Source: Taxillus chinensis
Taxonomy: Eukaryota > Streptophyta > Magnoliopsida > Santalales > Loranthaceae
DNA: 64,000 bases
Assembly: GCA_023512835.1 (NCBI GenBank)
Contig: CM042092.1
Span: 53,884,400-53,948,399, forward strand
Direction of reading: 5' to 3'
The position numbers and the translations under genes were made by a program. Shown here piece by piece: positions 21,945 to 34,512 of the stretch. The notes under the pieces are model-generated. The model was not told where the DNA came from, ran no database searches, and saw only the letters and a list, made by a program, of their open reading frames with translations. Numbering within the stretch: position 1 is the stretch's first letter; each line of letters begins with the position of its first letter.

Positions 21945-23443
21945 TGATAACGTGCATTTTAAGCCGTTATCCTAGTGTTTATTTAGGATGTTTAAGAGCA
22001 TGATTAGAGCCTTATTGCTTCATATATCATATATATTTGCTCTAAACCCTAGGAAGATGCTATTTGCAAATACAGGCATTTTTAAGCTGTTTTGGCAGAT
22101 TTTGGAGCTCACTTTTGACATAGTAGATGGCCTCAAACAATTGGCGTGCAAGAACAAAAGTTTCTTAGAATGATGTCCTCTACCTACCACAGAAATTTCA
22201 GAGCATTTGGAGCTGCACGTGAATTCACCCATTTCACGTGCAAGCCTATTTTTGCCTCTCAGGCCTCTACAGGATGCAAGGAAGCTTGGGGAGAAGTTTA
22301 AGCTGATTTGGAGGTGCACGTGAATTCACCATATCACGTTCAAATTGACGTGCAGAGATATTTTTGGACCGATCCTATCGTTTTTCCATGTTGATCATTT
22401 GTTCCTGAAGGCCCATGTCCAAATTGTGGATGGAAGATAGAGATTTCAATGTTTCGAGTGTTACTTATCAAAACTACGCCGTTTTGATAAATGGTCTAGG
22501 GTACACACCTCAAAGCCCTTTCAAACTCTATAAATAAGAGCTCCACGCCCCTTGCTAGTGATGCCTAGACCCCCTACACGTTTTTTAGAGAGAGAGAGAG
22601 GCTCCAGGACTTGGAGGTTGCTCCTTGACCTAGGAGAGCAGCCGTCGCAGCAGCCGTCGCAGATTTTGGAGCCTGGATTTGAAGCTTTGCTGTGCGCGTG
22701 GTTAAGAAGAAGATGTTGAGCTTTTCTGCTTCGTGTTTGCTTGTAATCATGCGTGAGTAGTCTTTTAATCTAGGGGAGCAATGTAGCCCCCTTGTTACTT
22801 TGCTGTGTTTATAAATATTGGGTTTGGATGATTAAGTTTTGCATGTTTTATGAATCTGTTCTTAATTCTATCTTTGGATGTACACCTTGGTATTCTTAGC
22901 CCTAGTCTGGGGCGGATTGAGATTCATAACTTATTTGTGATTGGTGTGATCATTATCCTTGCGCAAGTATGATTTATTGGCTTTGCATATTTGTGTGTTT
23001 AGATGACCATTCTGGCATACAACTCTTAAAAGGACCTCAATGACCATTTGTTGTCCTTGGCTTATGTTTAGCATGTTTTCAATCAGACAACCCTAATACC
23101 ATGAACCAGTAGAGATAACATAGGGAGGTGAAATTGTGACCCTAGATGCTTTTAATCCTTGAATCTTAATGTTAAAATCACTTTGCTTTGTTTGTTTATT
23201 CAGAAAACCAAATAAAAATTAGATCTTTAGTTTAAAAAAGAAAATTTTTTGCCAAGACATTTTATAGAACAATAGTAATTGGGTGTTTTGATTTGAGAAC
23301 TAGAGAACTATGGCTAATCCCTGTGGGTTCGACCCCTTGCTTGCTGCTATTCTTTTAGTGCAAACTTAGGGAATTTATTATCTTGAAGAGAGATTTAATG
23401 ACATTAGCTAGCTCTTTTAGAGAGGCTAAAAATCTGTCTGTCA
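21945..23443 (+). repeat. 3' LTR of XL-b
   Basis: It runs from tgataacgtgc to ctgtctgtca, 1,499 bp, followed directly by the acgag TSD. It is very similar to the 5' LTR outside the retroposon. Confidence 0.95.
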
Positions 23444-23551
23444 ACGAGCTTCGAGGCTACGAGGTTGTGAGTGTTAAGGCTACAAGGCTGTGAGCGCTAC
23501 GAGCTTCGAGGCTGTGAGCTTCGAGCTTCGAGGCTACGAGTCTGCGAGTGA

Positions 23552-25251
23552 AGATATAAGCAATAGGACTTAATCTCACAGCCACGGGAGCTTGGATTTA
23601 TTTAAAAAGAATTTGGGGTTTTATCTTAAAAACGAAGAAGTAGGGTCTGATGTCGTGAAGAGCATACTATGAAGCCCGGATTCACTATCGGACCCAATGT
23701 TGGCCAAGTGGCGAGGATATGAGCATGACAGCTCAATCCCACGGCCACTGGGCCTTTGAAAACGTTTTGTATATTTTGAGTAAAAGGTGAGACTGGTATA
23801 GCTAGAATAAGGAATGTAAGAGAAGAGGGGAATAAAACCTGGAAATCAAGATTGACGTTCCTGCTAGCTTTACCCCCTTTTTTTGGATGCTTGAAGAGTG
23901 CAAGGACAAAACCCAGTAAGGGGAATGTTTGATTTTTTTTCGGCAGCAGAATTTCTGAACTCCCTTTGAACTTGCTATATCGTCAGAAGTTAGGCTCCCG
24001 AATCCTCTTCTTCAAACTTTTCTATATTGCTAGGCGTTAGTCTCAAAGAAAAAAACCTCCTTTTGCCATGGGTAATGCCTCCTTTTTATAGAGTTCCAAG
24101 AGGGGACAGCCTTCCACTTGGGTACTTGATGAATTAAGTGATGTGACTTTTGGAGTTCCTAGGCGTCAATCCAAGTTTCAAGACCGACATGTGTATTTAT
24201 GAGGCAAAAAACGAGTTCGCAGGAGTTAATTAACGTATTTCCGAGAGTCCCAGTATTTAAACTCGTGTTTGGAGCCGTTTCAAATTAATGCTTTACTGTG
24301 CACTTAAAAGAAGGGCAAAAACAGCGTCGTTTGGAGTTTTCAGCCGAAGCCTGTAGGGTCGAAGGTCGCGTGGCTGCCTCGCGGGGTCGAAGGTCGCCGC
24401 TGGGGGCTGCTTCGAAGGTTGCAGGGTCGAAGATTGAGAGCTGTTTCAATGGATCAGAGGTTGCAGGTGAGGGCTGCTTCAAAGGGTCGAAAGCTGTAGG
24501 GTGCTTCGAAGATCGAAGGCTGTAGCTGAAGATTGCTTCGAAGGATTGAAGGTCGCTGAAGGTTGGAGGCTGCCTCGAAGGTCGTAGCTGAAGGTTGCCT
24601 TGAAGGATCGAAGGTTGCAGCTGAGAGTTGCTTCGAAGGGTCGAAGACTGTAGCTGAAGATTGCTTCGAAGGATTAAAGGTCGCAGCTGCCTCAAAGGGT
24701 CGAAGGTTGGAGGCTGCCTCGATGGTCGTAGCTGAAGGTTGCCTCGAAGGTCGTAGGTCGGAGGTTGGAGGCTGCCTCGAAGGTCGTAGTTGAAGGCTGC
24801 CTTGAAGGATCGAAGGTTGCAGCTGCCTCGAAGGGTCGAAGGTTACAGTTGAAGGTTGCCTCGAAGGTCGTAGGGTCGAAGCCGCATCGAAGAGTCATAG
24901 GTTGCTTTGCAGGGTTGAAGGTTTGGAGGATGTTTCGAAGGTCACAGGGTTGTAGCGGAAGCTGCTTCGAAGGATCGAAGGGTCGAAGATTGCCGGGTCG
25001 AAGGTTGAGAAGGCGAGGCTGAGTTGAGCTATGAGGCTGCGAGTCTACGAGGTAAGGCTGCGAGACTGCGAGGCTGACCTACGAGGCTACGAGGCTGCGA
25101 GTCTATGAGGCAAGACTGCGAGACTGCGAGACTGAGCTGAGCTACGAGCTTCGAGGCTACGAGGTTGTGAGTGTTGAGGCTACGAGGCTGTGAGCGCTAC
25201 GAGCTTCGAGGCTGTGAGCTTCGAGCTTCGAGGCTACGAGTCTGCGAGTGA
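23552..25251 (-). repeat. TatB LTR tandem unit 3 (1.70 kb)
   Basis: This complete unit has the same internal order as unit 1 and TATA on the minus strand at 24083-24090. The minisatellite part spans about 24345-25000. Confidence 0.9.
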
Positions 25252-26673
25252 AGATATAAGCAATAGGACTTAATCTCACAGCCACACGAGCCTGGATTTA
25301 TTTAAAAAGAATTTTGGGTTTTATCTTAAAAACGAAGAAGTAGGGTCTGATGTCGTAAAGAGCATACTATGAAGCTCGGATTCACTATTGGACCCAATGT
25401 TGGCCAAGTGGCGAGGATATGAGCATGAGAGCTCAATCCCACGGCCACTGGGCCTTTGAAAAACGTTTTGTGTATTTTGAATAAAAGGTGAGACTGGTAT
25501 AGCTAGAATAAGGAATGTAAGAGAAGAGGGGAATAAAACCTGGAAATCAAGATTGACGTTCCTGCTAGCTTTACCCCCTTTTTTTGGATGCTTGAAGAGT
25601 GCAAGGACAAAACCCAGTAAGGGGAATGTTTGATTTTTTTTCGGCAGCAGAATTTCTGAACTCCCTTTGAACTTGCTATATCGTCAGAAGTTAGGCTCCC
25701 AAATCCTCTTCTTCAAACTTTTCTATATTGCTAGGCGTTAGTCTCAAAGAAAAAAACCTCCTTTTGCCATGGGTAATGCCTCCTTTTTATAGAGTTCCAA
25801 GAGGGGACAGCCTTCCACTTGGGTACTTGATGAATTAAGTGATGTGACTTTTGGAGTTCCTAGGCGTCAATCCAAGTTTCAAGACCGACATGTGTATTTA
25901 TGAGGCGAAAAACGAGTTCCCAGGCGTTAATTAACGCATTTCCGAGAGTCCAGTATTTAAACTCGTGTTTGGAGCCGTTTCAAATTATTGCTTTACTGTG
26001 CACTTAAAAGAAGGGCAAAAACAGCGTCGTTTGGAATTTTCAGCCGAAGCCTGTAGGGTCGAAGGTCGCATGGCTGCCTCACGGGGTTGAAGGTCGCCGC
26101 TGGGGGCTGCTTCGAAGGTTGTAGGGTCGAAGACTGAGAGCTATTTCAATGGATCGGAGGTTGCAGGTGAGGGCTGCTTCAAAGGGTCGAAAGCTGTAGG
26201 GTCGAAGGTCGCGTGGCTGCCTCGCGGGGTCGAAGGTCGCCGCTGGGGGCTGCTTCGAAGGTTGCAAGGTCGAAGACTGAGAGCTGGTTCAATGGATCGG
26301 AGGTTGCAGGTGAGGGCTGCTTCGAAGGGTCGAAAGCTGTAAGGTGCTTCGAAGATCGAAGGCTGTAGCTGAAGATTGCTTCGAAGGATTGAAGGTCGCT
26401 GAAGGTTGGGGATCGAAGGTTGGAGGCTGCCTCGAAGGTCGTAGCTGAAGGTTGCCTTGAAGGATCGAAGGTTGCAGCTGAGAGTTGCTTCGAAGGGTCG
26501 AAGACTATAGCTGAACATTGCTTCGAAGGATTAAAGGTCGCAGCTGCCTCGAAGGGTCGAAGGTTGGAGGCTGCCTCGAAGGTCGTAACTGAAGGTTGCC
26601 TCGAAGGTCGTAGGTCGGAGGTTGTAGGCTGCCTCGAAGGTCGTAGCTGAAGGCTGCCTTGAAGGATCGAAGG
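25252..26673 (-). repeat. TatB LTR tandem unit 4, right end deleted
   Basis: The unit carries TATA at 25784-25791. Inside it a ~165-bp stretch (tcgaaggtcgcgtggctgcc and on) is repeated near 26055 and 26200. It stops in the minisatellite at gatcgaagg and joins the ccccctttttttgg block of the next unit, so the end of this unit and the first ~330 bp of the next are missing. Confidence 0.85.
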
Positions 26674-27453
26674 CCCCCTTTTTTTGGATGCTTGAAGAGT
26701 GCAAGGACAAAACACAGTAAGGGGAATGTTTGATTTTTTTTCGGCAGTAGAATTTTTGAACTCCCTTTGAACTTGCTATATCGTCAGAAGTTAGGCTCCC
26801 AAATCCTCTTCTTCAAACTTTTCTATATTGCTAGGCGTTAGTCTCAAAGAAAAAAACCTCCTTTTGCCATGGGTAATGCCTCCTTTTTATAGAGTTCCAA
26901 GAGGGGACAGCCGCCCACTTGGGTACTTGATGAATTAAGTGATGTGACTTTTGGAGTTCCTAGGCGTCAATCCAAGTTTCAAGAACGTCATGTGTATTTA
27001 TGAGGCGAAAAATGAGTTCCCAGGCGTTAATTAACACATTTCCGAGAGTCCCAGTATTTAAACTCGTGTTTGGAGCTGTTTCAAATTAATGCTTTACTGT
27101 GCACTTAAAAGAAGGACAAAAACAGCGTCGTTTGGTGTTTTCAGCCGAAGTGTGTAGGGTCGAAGGTCGCGTGGCTGCCTCGCGGGGTCAAAGGTCGCCG
27201 TTGGGGGCTGCTTCGAAGGTTGTAGGGTCGAAGACTTGGAGCTGTTTCAATGGATCAGAGGTTGCAGGTGAGGGCTGCTTCGAAGGGTCGAAAGCTGTAG
27301 GGTGCTTCGAAGATCGAAGGCTGTAGCTGAAGATTGCTTCGAAGGATTGAAGGTCGCTGAAGGTTGGGGATCGAAGGTTGGAGGCTGCCTCGAAGGTCGT
27401 AGCTGAAGGTTGCCTTGAAGGATCGAAGGTTGCAGCTGAGGGTTGCTTCGAAG

Positions 27454-27838
27454 TGTCACGGACCGAGGCTTATCCTAGCATACTTAGGCCATTTTGGGGT
27501 ATTTTCCCTTTGTAAAGTGTTGTACTTAGCTTATAGAGTAAGTTGTAGAGATTTTAGATTTCGATCATATATGATGTCTCATGGCGACATAGCCAGAAAA
27601 GTGTTAACATTTATATGTATTGGAGTGATGTTGTAAAGCTTTCAAGCATTCAATACAATCGTTTGTTGCCTTCGTTTAAATCGATCTTCCGCTAAGCGCT
27701 TCCCTACACAATTGCTTTACAACGGATCGATGGGTTCCGATCCAAATGCGACGAGTTAGGCTGACCTAGCGTTCCTTCGTACGGGTGGGAACTAGGTGCC
27801 GCATGGGTTAAGCTGCTATAAAGGCTGATCCCATGACA
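27454..27838 (+). repeat. 5' LTR of Chromo-1
   Basis: Begins tgtcacggaccg and ends cccatgaca, 385 bp. A TATAAAG-like box lies near the end (27815-27824). The primer site follows after two bases. Confidence 0.95.
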
Positions 27839-27840
27839 AG

Positions 27841-27852
27841 TGGTATCAGAGC
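27841..27852 (+). other. Primer-binding site, initiator tRNA-Met type (Chromo-1)
   Basis: TGGTATCAGAGC lies two bases downstream of the LTR end, identical to the Del-1 site. Confidence 0.95.
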
Positions 27853-27905
27853 ACGGTAGGTGCTAAAGTTCGGTGGAACAATCAAAACTTTGAGACGGTG
27901 TAAAA

Positions 27906-29566
27906 ATGACAAACGGAGGATCTGTTGTCATTAGTGGTGGCGACCACGAAGGCCGCGACAAGGAGCACCACGCTAAGGAACGGAGGAGAGACAAGTCCGT
28001 TTCGAGGGAAACATGTCCGCTGGAGAGTTGACTAGCCAAATTGGAGTTGGCGTTAGCCGAACAGATGGAGGTGGTCGAGGAGCACACTGAAAGCATCGAA
28101 AAGCTGGACTCAGAGGGTGAGGAAAGCTTTGGGAGGATGCAAGGGCTTCTTAACTCCGTCGTGGATGACATGAACTCTCGATTCGAGGGCTTGAAGGGTT
28201 CTCTCATGTCCCAAATCTTGGCGATGCAAGAGGAAATCAAAGAGATCAAGGCGGATTGGTCTCTATGCAAGATGGCGGTCACCCAAGGTGGCGTTGGTGG
28301 CCATTCCAGCTCCAAAATCGACGTGCCAAAGCCTAAGACCTATGCTGGGTCAAGGAATGCGAGGGAGTTAGACAACTTCCTCTGGACCATGGAGCAGTAC
28401 TTCGATGCCTTGAACATCATCGACGAGGCAAAGAAGGTGAGGACCGCTCCGCTATACTTAGTCGATTCGGCTATGGTGTGGTGCAGGCGACGATATGCCG
28501 ACAAGGAGTGCGGCCTATGTATCATTGATAACTGGGCGGATTTCAAGCGGGAGATCAAGGCCCAGTTCTATCCCCAGAATGCGGAAGATGAGTCCCGGGC
28601 GAAACTTCGGCGCCTTACCCACAAAGGCATGGTGCGGGAGTACGTCCGTGAATTTTCCGAGCTGATATTGGAGATCCTGGATATGTCCGCGAAGGATTCA
28701 CTATTTTCCTTCATGGACGGATTGCAACAATGGGCGAAATTGGAGCTGCAGCGGAGAAATGTGCAGGACCTGGCGTCGGCCATGGCGGTGGCCGAATCAC
28801 TCATCGAATACAAGAAGCCGGAGAAAACCACCAGTTCTTCATCGACTTCCAAGGCGAACAGGTTCCACAAGGAGAAACGTGGGGGAGACAACCGGAGTGA
28901 AGGAAAAGGGAGACCCTTCCAACCGTCTAAGGACTTTCGCCTAAAACACTTCGCGAATGGTTCCAAGGACGGGGAGAAGCCAAAGATCTCCTGTTTCCTT
29001 TGTGAAGGCCCTCACAAGGCGTTCGAGTGCCCGAAGCGCTCCAAGCTCTCCGCAATGATCAATGAAGACGAAGGAGGAGATGCGAGGGATCCAAGACTTG
29101 GTTCCTTGCAACTCCTAAATGCAATCAAGGCGAAGGTGGAGGTGCCACCATCCGGAAGACAGAAGAGGCGCATGTACGTGCTCGCTAAGGCCAACAACCT
29201 TGAAACTAAGGCCTTGGTGGACACGGGTGCGACCAACAACTTCATCAAGGTCGAAGAAGCTCGCAGACTGGGGATAGTCTACAAGGAAGAGAAGGGCTGG
29301 CTGAAGGCGGTGAACTCCAGCGCCAGTCCAATCCATGGCGTGGCTCGAGGTGTCGAGCTAAGTATTGGCGAGTGGAGAGGCAAGGTGAATCTCTCCGTGG
29401 TGTCGATGGACGACTATCCCATGGTGCTGGGGATGGAGTTCGTTGACCAGGTGCGGGCAATTCCAATTCCTAGCACCAACACAATGTGCATCATGGACGA
29501 GGGGAAAACGTGCATGGTGAAGGTAATGCGGGAAGAAGAGCTCAAGGCGAGGTCTCTTTCGGCGCT
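27906..29566 (+). pseudogene. gag-pro: Chromo-1 gag and protease, 5' part of the polyprotein
   Basis: The natural start is the ATG at 27906 (MTNGGSVV), in frame with the long ORF. A TGA at 28029-28031 now separates it from the next Met at 28041. Domains in order: an N-terminal helical region, capsid (DNFLWTMEQYFDAL, YLVDSAMVWCRRRY, LRRLTHKGMVREYVREFSEL), one zinc knuckle of form CX2CX3HX4C (CFLCEGPHKAFEC, about 28990-29030), then the retropepsin motif ALVDTGATNNFI (about 29211-29246) with the catalytic Asp intact. The frame is cut at 29566 by XL-c and resumes after it in the same frame. Gag packages the RNA and the protease matures the polyprotein. Confidence 0.93.
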
Positions 29567-31076
29567 TGACAGACAAGATTTTTAGCCTCTCTAAAAGAGC
29601 TAGCTAATGTCGTTAAATCTCTCTTCAAGATAATAAATTCCCTAAGTTTGCACTAAAAGAATAGCAGCAAGCAAGGGGTCGAACCCACAGGGATTAGCCT
29701 AGTTCTCTAGTTCTCAAATCAAAACACCCAATTACTCTTGTTCTATAAAATGTCTTGGCAAAAAGTTTTCTTTTTTAAACTAAAGATCTAATTTTTATTT
29801 GGTTTTCTGAATAAACAAAGAAAGCAAATTGATTTTACGATTAAGATTCAAGGATTAAAAGCATCTAGGGTCACAATTTCACCTCCCTATGTTATCTCTA
29901 CTGGTTCATGGTATTAGGGTTGTCTGATTGAAAACATGCTAAACATAAGCCAAGGACAACAAATGGTCATTGAGGTCCTTTTAAGAGTTGTATTCCAGAA
30001 TGGTCATCTAAACACACAGACATGCAAAGCCAATAAATCATACTTGCAAAAGGATAATGATCACACCAATTACAAAAAAGTTATGAATCTCAATCCGCCC
30101 CAAACTAGGGCTAAGAATACCAAGGTGTACATCCAAAGATAGAATTAAGAACAGATTCATAAAACATGCAAAACTCAATCATCCAAACCCAATATTCATA
30201 AACACAGCAAAGCAACAAGGGGGCTACATTGCTCCCCTAGATTAAAAGAACTACTCACGCATGATTACAAGCAAACACAAAGCAAAAAAGCTCAACATCT
30301 TCTTCTAATCCACGCGCGCAACAAAGCTTCAAATCCAAGCTCCAAAATCCATGACGGCTGCTGCGACGGCTGCGACGGCTGCTCTCCTAGGTCAAGGAGC
30401 AACCTCCAAGTCGTGGAGCCTCTCTCTCTCTCTAAAAAAACGTGTAGGGGGTCTAGGATTGCATAGCAGAGGGCGTGGAGGCTGTATTTATAGAGTTTGG
30501 ATGGGCTTTGAGGTGTGTACCCTAGCCCATTTATCAAAACGGCGTAGTTTTGATAAGTAACACTCGAAACATTAAAATCTCTATCTTCCATCCATAATTT
30601 GGACTTGGGCCTTCAGGAACAAATGATCAGCATGGAAAAACGATAGGATCGGTCCAAAAATATCTCTGCACGTCAATTTGCACGTGATATGGTGAATTCA
30701 CATGCAACTCCAAATCAGCTCAAACTTCTCCCCAAGCTTCCTTGCATCCTGTAGAGGCCTGAGAGGCAAAAATAAGCTTGCACGTGAAATGGGTGAATTC
30801 ACATGCAGCTCCAAATGCTCTGAAATTTCTGTGGTAGGTAGAGGACATCATTCTAAGAAACTTTTGTTCTTGCACGCCAATTGTTTGAGGCTATCTACTA
30901 TGTCAAAAGTGAGCTCCAAAATCTGCCAAAACAGCTTAAAAACGCTTGTATTTGCAAATAGCATCTTCCTAGGGTTTAGAGCAAATATATATGATATATG
31001 AAGCAATAAGGCTCTAATCATGCTCTTAAACATCCTAAATAAACACTAGAATAACGGCATAAAATACACGTTATCA
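29567..31076 (-). repeat. 3' LTR of XL-c
   Basis: This 1,510-bp LTR reads tgacagacaag at its left end and acgttatca at its right end on the plus strand, the inverse of the XL-b LTR. The polypurine tract (31077-31095) adjoins it. Confidence 0.95.
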
Positions 31077-32813
31077 AATACACCACACTTGAACCATTGC
31101 TTGTCCTCAAGCAAAAACATACAAGCATGCAAAAATAAAATAAACACGCAGTCAAACGGAAGAAAAATAAAATAACAATCAAGGAGAATCATGGTTTTCT
31201 AAGCATGCAACTCTATAATGATGAAATGAGAATTTAAGCATCAAAATGAGTCATAACTTAGTTCATTCATGTCCATATCCGTAGTCCAACAACCATGCAA
31301 TATCACCACTTAAATTTCAGATATGAATCCATGATAAAATAACACCTAGTTTCCCTTTAAGTTCTTACCAAGGATAAGCAGCCTCACTCAAATATAATAA
31401 TTCTCAAGCCCAATACCTATCAATGAACAATGGATGGAAAACTCTATCTCTACACTCGCCATCAGCTATTGATTAAGTACTTGCCAAGAAATCATAAGAG
31501 TTCCCTATTGTGCTCATCAAAGAAAACACACTCTCTATTCTACTTTATTTGAACTCACACGCTAGTCTAAACTCAATAAACTCACACTCTATTCTAATAA
31601 CTGAATAAACAAAACATGAGCCAAAGAATTGAGCTCGACACTCTCAAATAAACAAAAACTTAGCCAATGTGGCTACAAATTTAAACAATCACACATAAAC
31701 ATCAAGCCATTGTGGCTTTTATTCTGAATTTTTTTTTAAGTAATAACCTTACAAGGTTGCATTTTATGCTCTCCCTTGATGGATTATTCACTCTTTTTTT
31801 TTACTCACATAACACATAAATAAGACTGATTTTTCTGATGCATACCCCTTTTCAAAATGTGATGGGCTTTTTCCACAATGTGCATCACAGCCTTTTCCAA
31901 TAATATCACACAATAAAGAAAAGAATGCAAAGACAGTCACAGTGACTCAGAGGTCTTGCATCCTAACTAAACACCAAACACTGAGCACTAATAAGTAATC
32001 ACATGCTTACTTGACTCCTACCATTAAATAACCAATGTTGAATGCAAGAAGAGTAGCAATTATTACCCATACCCTAAAATGGCACTCAAAGGCTAAAAGA
32101 AGCTGTTCTCATTTTTCATTTCTTTTTCACTCAACTTTAAGGGTTACTTAGGTCTATCATAGCATTTCATGCTCAGCTAATATTCAAAACTCAGCTCCAA
32201 AATCATGGTGATATCATTCAAAAGATAAAGACATGATTAAACCAATTCAGAGCACATTTTAACTACTTTAACACCCTTATCACAACATGATACTAATGTG
32301 GCATAAAAATTAAATTTTAAGCCAAAATTGCATACTTAATATCCATGTCTCCACATGCAAATCATTCAAGCAAACAACTCAAACAATCATGCAACTAAAA
32401 ACAATTTTTTTTTGTTTTTTTTTAATAAAACATGCAATCACAACATAAAAGACAAGCAAGTGGCTCAAGTCACTCCCCATACACCACACTTAAAATATGC
32501 TATGTCCTCATGGCATAAAATAGGGAGTAGGAAAATACTTACCTGTCGGTGGATTTCCCATTTCAAGGTGCAAAATGTGTCAAATGCCCTTGCATGATTC
32601 CCACTTGAAAATCCCTTGTGTTTTTGAGTTGCAGCTTTGAAAAATCCAGCTTTAGCTTGGCAATTGAGCCAGTACTTGAGCTTTATTGAGTAGTCCTAAA
32701 GTCCAAATCCTAATAGAAAGGCCTGCAAAAGGGTTAATGAAGACCAAACTATATCTCCTGCACCACGGTTAGCAAACAACAAGCAAAAATAAAATAAATA
32801 TAAAAGAAAAGCA
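31077..32813 (-). other. XL-c non-coding interior with polypurine tracts
   Basis: This matches 20168-21944 of XL-b inverted. The terminal polypurine tract is at 31077-31095 and the internal look-alike at about 32470-32500. The donor-like acaggtaagt and acceptor-like cccttttgcag motifs are retained (about 32536-32548 and 32722-32735). No credible ORF is present. Confidence 0.8.
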
Positions 32814-32835
32814 ATTGGGTTGCCTCCCAACAAGC
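32814..32835 (-). other. Post-ORF hairpin motif in XL-c
   Basis: On the minus strand, gcgcttgttgggaggcaaccc follows the ORF stop within a few bases and folds TTGGG-aggcaa-CCCAA. XL-b carries the same motif, with ggttggg for tgttggg. Confidence 0.75.
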
Positions 32836-32842
32836 GCTTTAT

Positions 32843-34243
32843 TTAAGGTCTGTAGCTAGACCTTGTCATACTAAGCTCAACCAATGTATGAAAGGCTTTC
32901 ATCCTTGCATTGTAAACCTCAGCAGTCTCGTAGACCATAGCAATCGGATGAATGAACCGTTGTGGGAGCCACTTGAACTCCTGATTCAATTGTTGATAGG
33001 GAGTCACCTCTACAAACTTATGGTTCTCCTTCCTCTCATTCCATCGAGGTGGTAACACAAATTCAACATACTCCACAATTGGAGTAGTCATGATGCACGC
33101 ATGGTTACCTCCCTTGTCAAGCACTTCCTTCTCTTGTATAAGGGAAGATGATTCCAAAGCAAACATAGTAGTGGTGGGCTCATGTAGCTTGTCTTCATAA
33201 AGAGTACCTTGGTTTGATGTGCCTTCGGATATGAGAATTATAGCATCATCATCCAAGATTTGTTGCTGCATCCTTGGGTTGTCATTTATTGGTTTCTCAT
33301 GTTCTTCTAACGCCCCAGAACAATTCAAGTCTTCGTCTTCTTCTTGGATGGAAAAATTGTCCTCATAAGCTCCAACCATGGGAAGAGTTGAAGTGGATAC
33401 ATCACATGGGCTATTAAATTGTGGTGGAGGGACAACCTCATCATAATGAACCATTGCCCTTGTATCCACTTCTTGGTCTATAGCATCATTAATGGTTTGA
33501 CCAGCTAGAATGCGAGCTTCATCTTCAGAATCATTATTAGCAGAAAACTCCCATTCTTGTGAGGCAGATGTCAAAGATTGATACATGGAAGTTGGAGTGA
33601 TGGCTTTGCAATTCTCTTCAGTCTCTATCTTTGTGTCACCAGCAAAGGAGTTAGATGAGACTCCGTTATCTGCATTTTGAACCATACTCATCAATAATTG
33701 CTCTATATTTTTTATGGTAGTCTCTATACTTCCTAGCCTTTCATTCAAATCCTCTCCCTCTCTTCTGGTTTCTTCATCTTCAACTTGGGGCTGCCACTCT
33801 TGTTGTTGATATGGATAATAATTGCCATAAAGTGGGGCTTCAGAGTAAGCTTCATCTTGATATTGCCCAACCCATATGTTCTCAGAATATCCATTGAAGA
33901 AACCATTAAACTCCTCAGGTGGTGGCTCTTGTGGATAGTAGTAACCCTCAGGTTGGGTGTAAGTTGGCCATACTTCTCTACCATCTCCATTAATACTCCC
34001 ACCATAACAAGGAGGCTCCTGGTATGAATAACTGTTTGTGGGAGGATCATAGACAGTGCAATCCCAAGCACTATATGAAAATTGATCTACTGCATGCCCT
34101 GGAAAATAAACATGTTGGTCTGCCATCATTGAATTCTCCTCATCTCTCCCTTGGTTTTCCCACAAATATTTGTTGCCCTAGATCATCCTTTCCAAATATT
34201 CTTCCATGGTTAGCTCCTCCTCATCTCCAAACTATCTATCCAT
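32843..34243 (-). pseudogene. XL-c ORF, Gag-derived-like protein, two early stops
   Basis: From the ATG at 34243 (homologous to 18800 in XL-b) the frame meets TAG at 34232-34234 and 34178-34180. It is then open for 440 codons from an internal Met at 34165 to 32843. The protein is acidic and rich in Tyr, Pro, Gln and Asn. It has a 25-residue insert (APLYGNYYPYQQQEW) lacking in XL-b, a helix SIETTIKNIEQLLMSMVQ, an acidic middle (DNFSIQEEDEDLNCSG) and a conserved C-terminus with PPRWNERKENHKFVEV. There is no zinc knuckle, signal peptide, membrane segment or catalytic motif. Conservation with XL-b over the whole length suggests it was once translated. A Gag-like packaging role is inference. Confidence 0.8.
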
Positions 34244-34491
34244 TGGAGTGCTGTTCAGGTTCTGGATTAAAAGACACAAGTTCCCCTCATCGCATACACA
34301 ACTAGCAATTCTTCAAACACTTGGTGTATGTTCCTGAAAAACAACAAGAACACACCCAGCAGCTCCGAACAATGCAAAATAAACAAATAAAGAACACAAA
34401 TAACAGAAAATAAAAGACAAAATAAAACACCAAGATCAGAATTCAAACAATTTCACTCAATGTTGATTTTAAAAGCTAGTTAACCGTTGAA

Positions 34492-34509
34492 TCTCCGGCA
34501 ACGACGCTA
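34492..34509 (-). other. Decayed Asp-type primer-binding site (XL-c)
   Basis: On the minus strand it reads TAGCGTCGTTGCCGGAGA, three bases from the LTR end. It differs from XL-b's site at three positions, all transitions. The site is recognisable but would prime poorly. Confidence 0.8.
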
Positions 34510-34512
34510 ATT

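Larger units (their letters stand above)
16614..23443 (+). mobile_element. XL-b: non-autonomous LTR retrotransposon, full length
   Basis: This 6,830-bp element is flanked by exact acgag duplications (16609-16613 and 23444-23448). The order is 5' LTR, Asp-type primer site, one ORF (broken), a conserved hairpin, about 1.8 kb of AT-rich non-coding interior, polypurine tract and 3' LTR. There is no protease, RT, RNase H or integrase in any frame, and XL-c lacks them too, so the family is non-autonomous by design rather than by a private deletion. The primer type and the post-ORF hairpin resemble Athila-type Ty3/gypsy elements, so an Athila-like element is the likely helper (inference). Confidence 0.92.
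15013..23551 (-). repeat. TatB LTR tandem unit 2, interrupted by XL-b
   Basis: The unit starts agatctaagc, carries TATA at 15544-15551 and is split at 16613 by XL-b. After removing XL-b and one TSD it is about 1,704 bp, matching the other units. The right piece is 23449-23551. Confidence 0.88.

Noticed and set aside
32843..34243. XL ORF as an envelope-like gene
   Set aside because: No signal peptide or membrane segment is visible and it lies next to the primer site where gag sits, so a Gag-derived protein is more likely.
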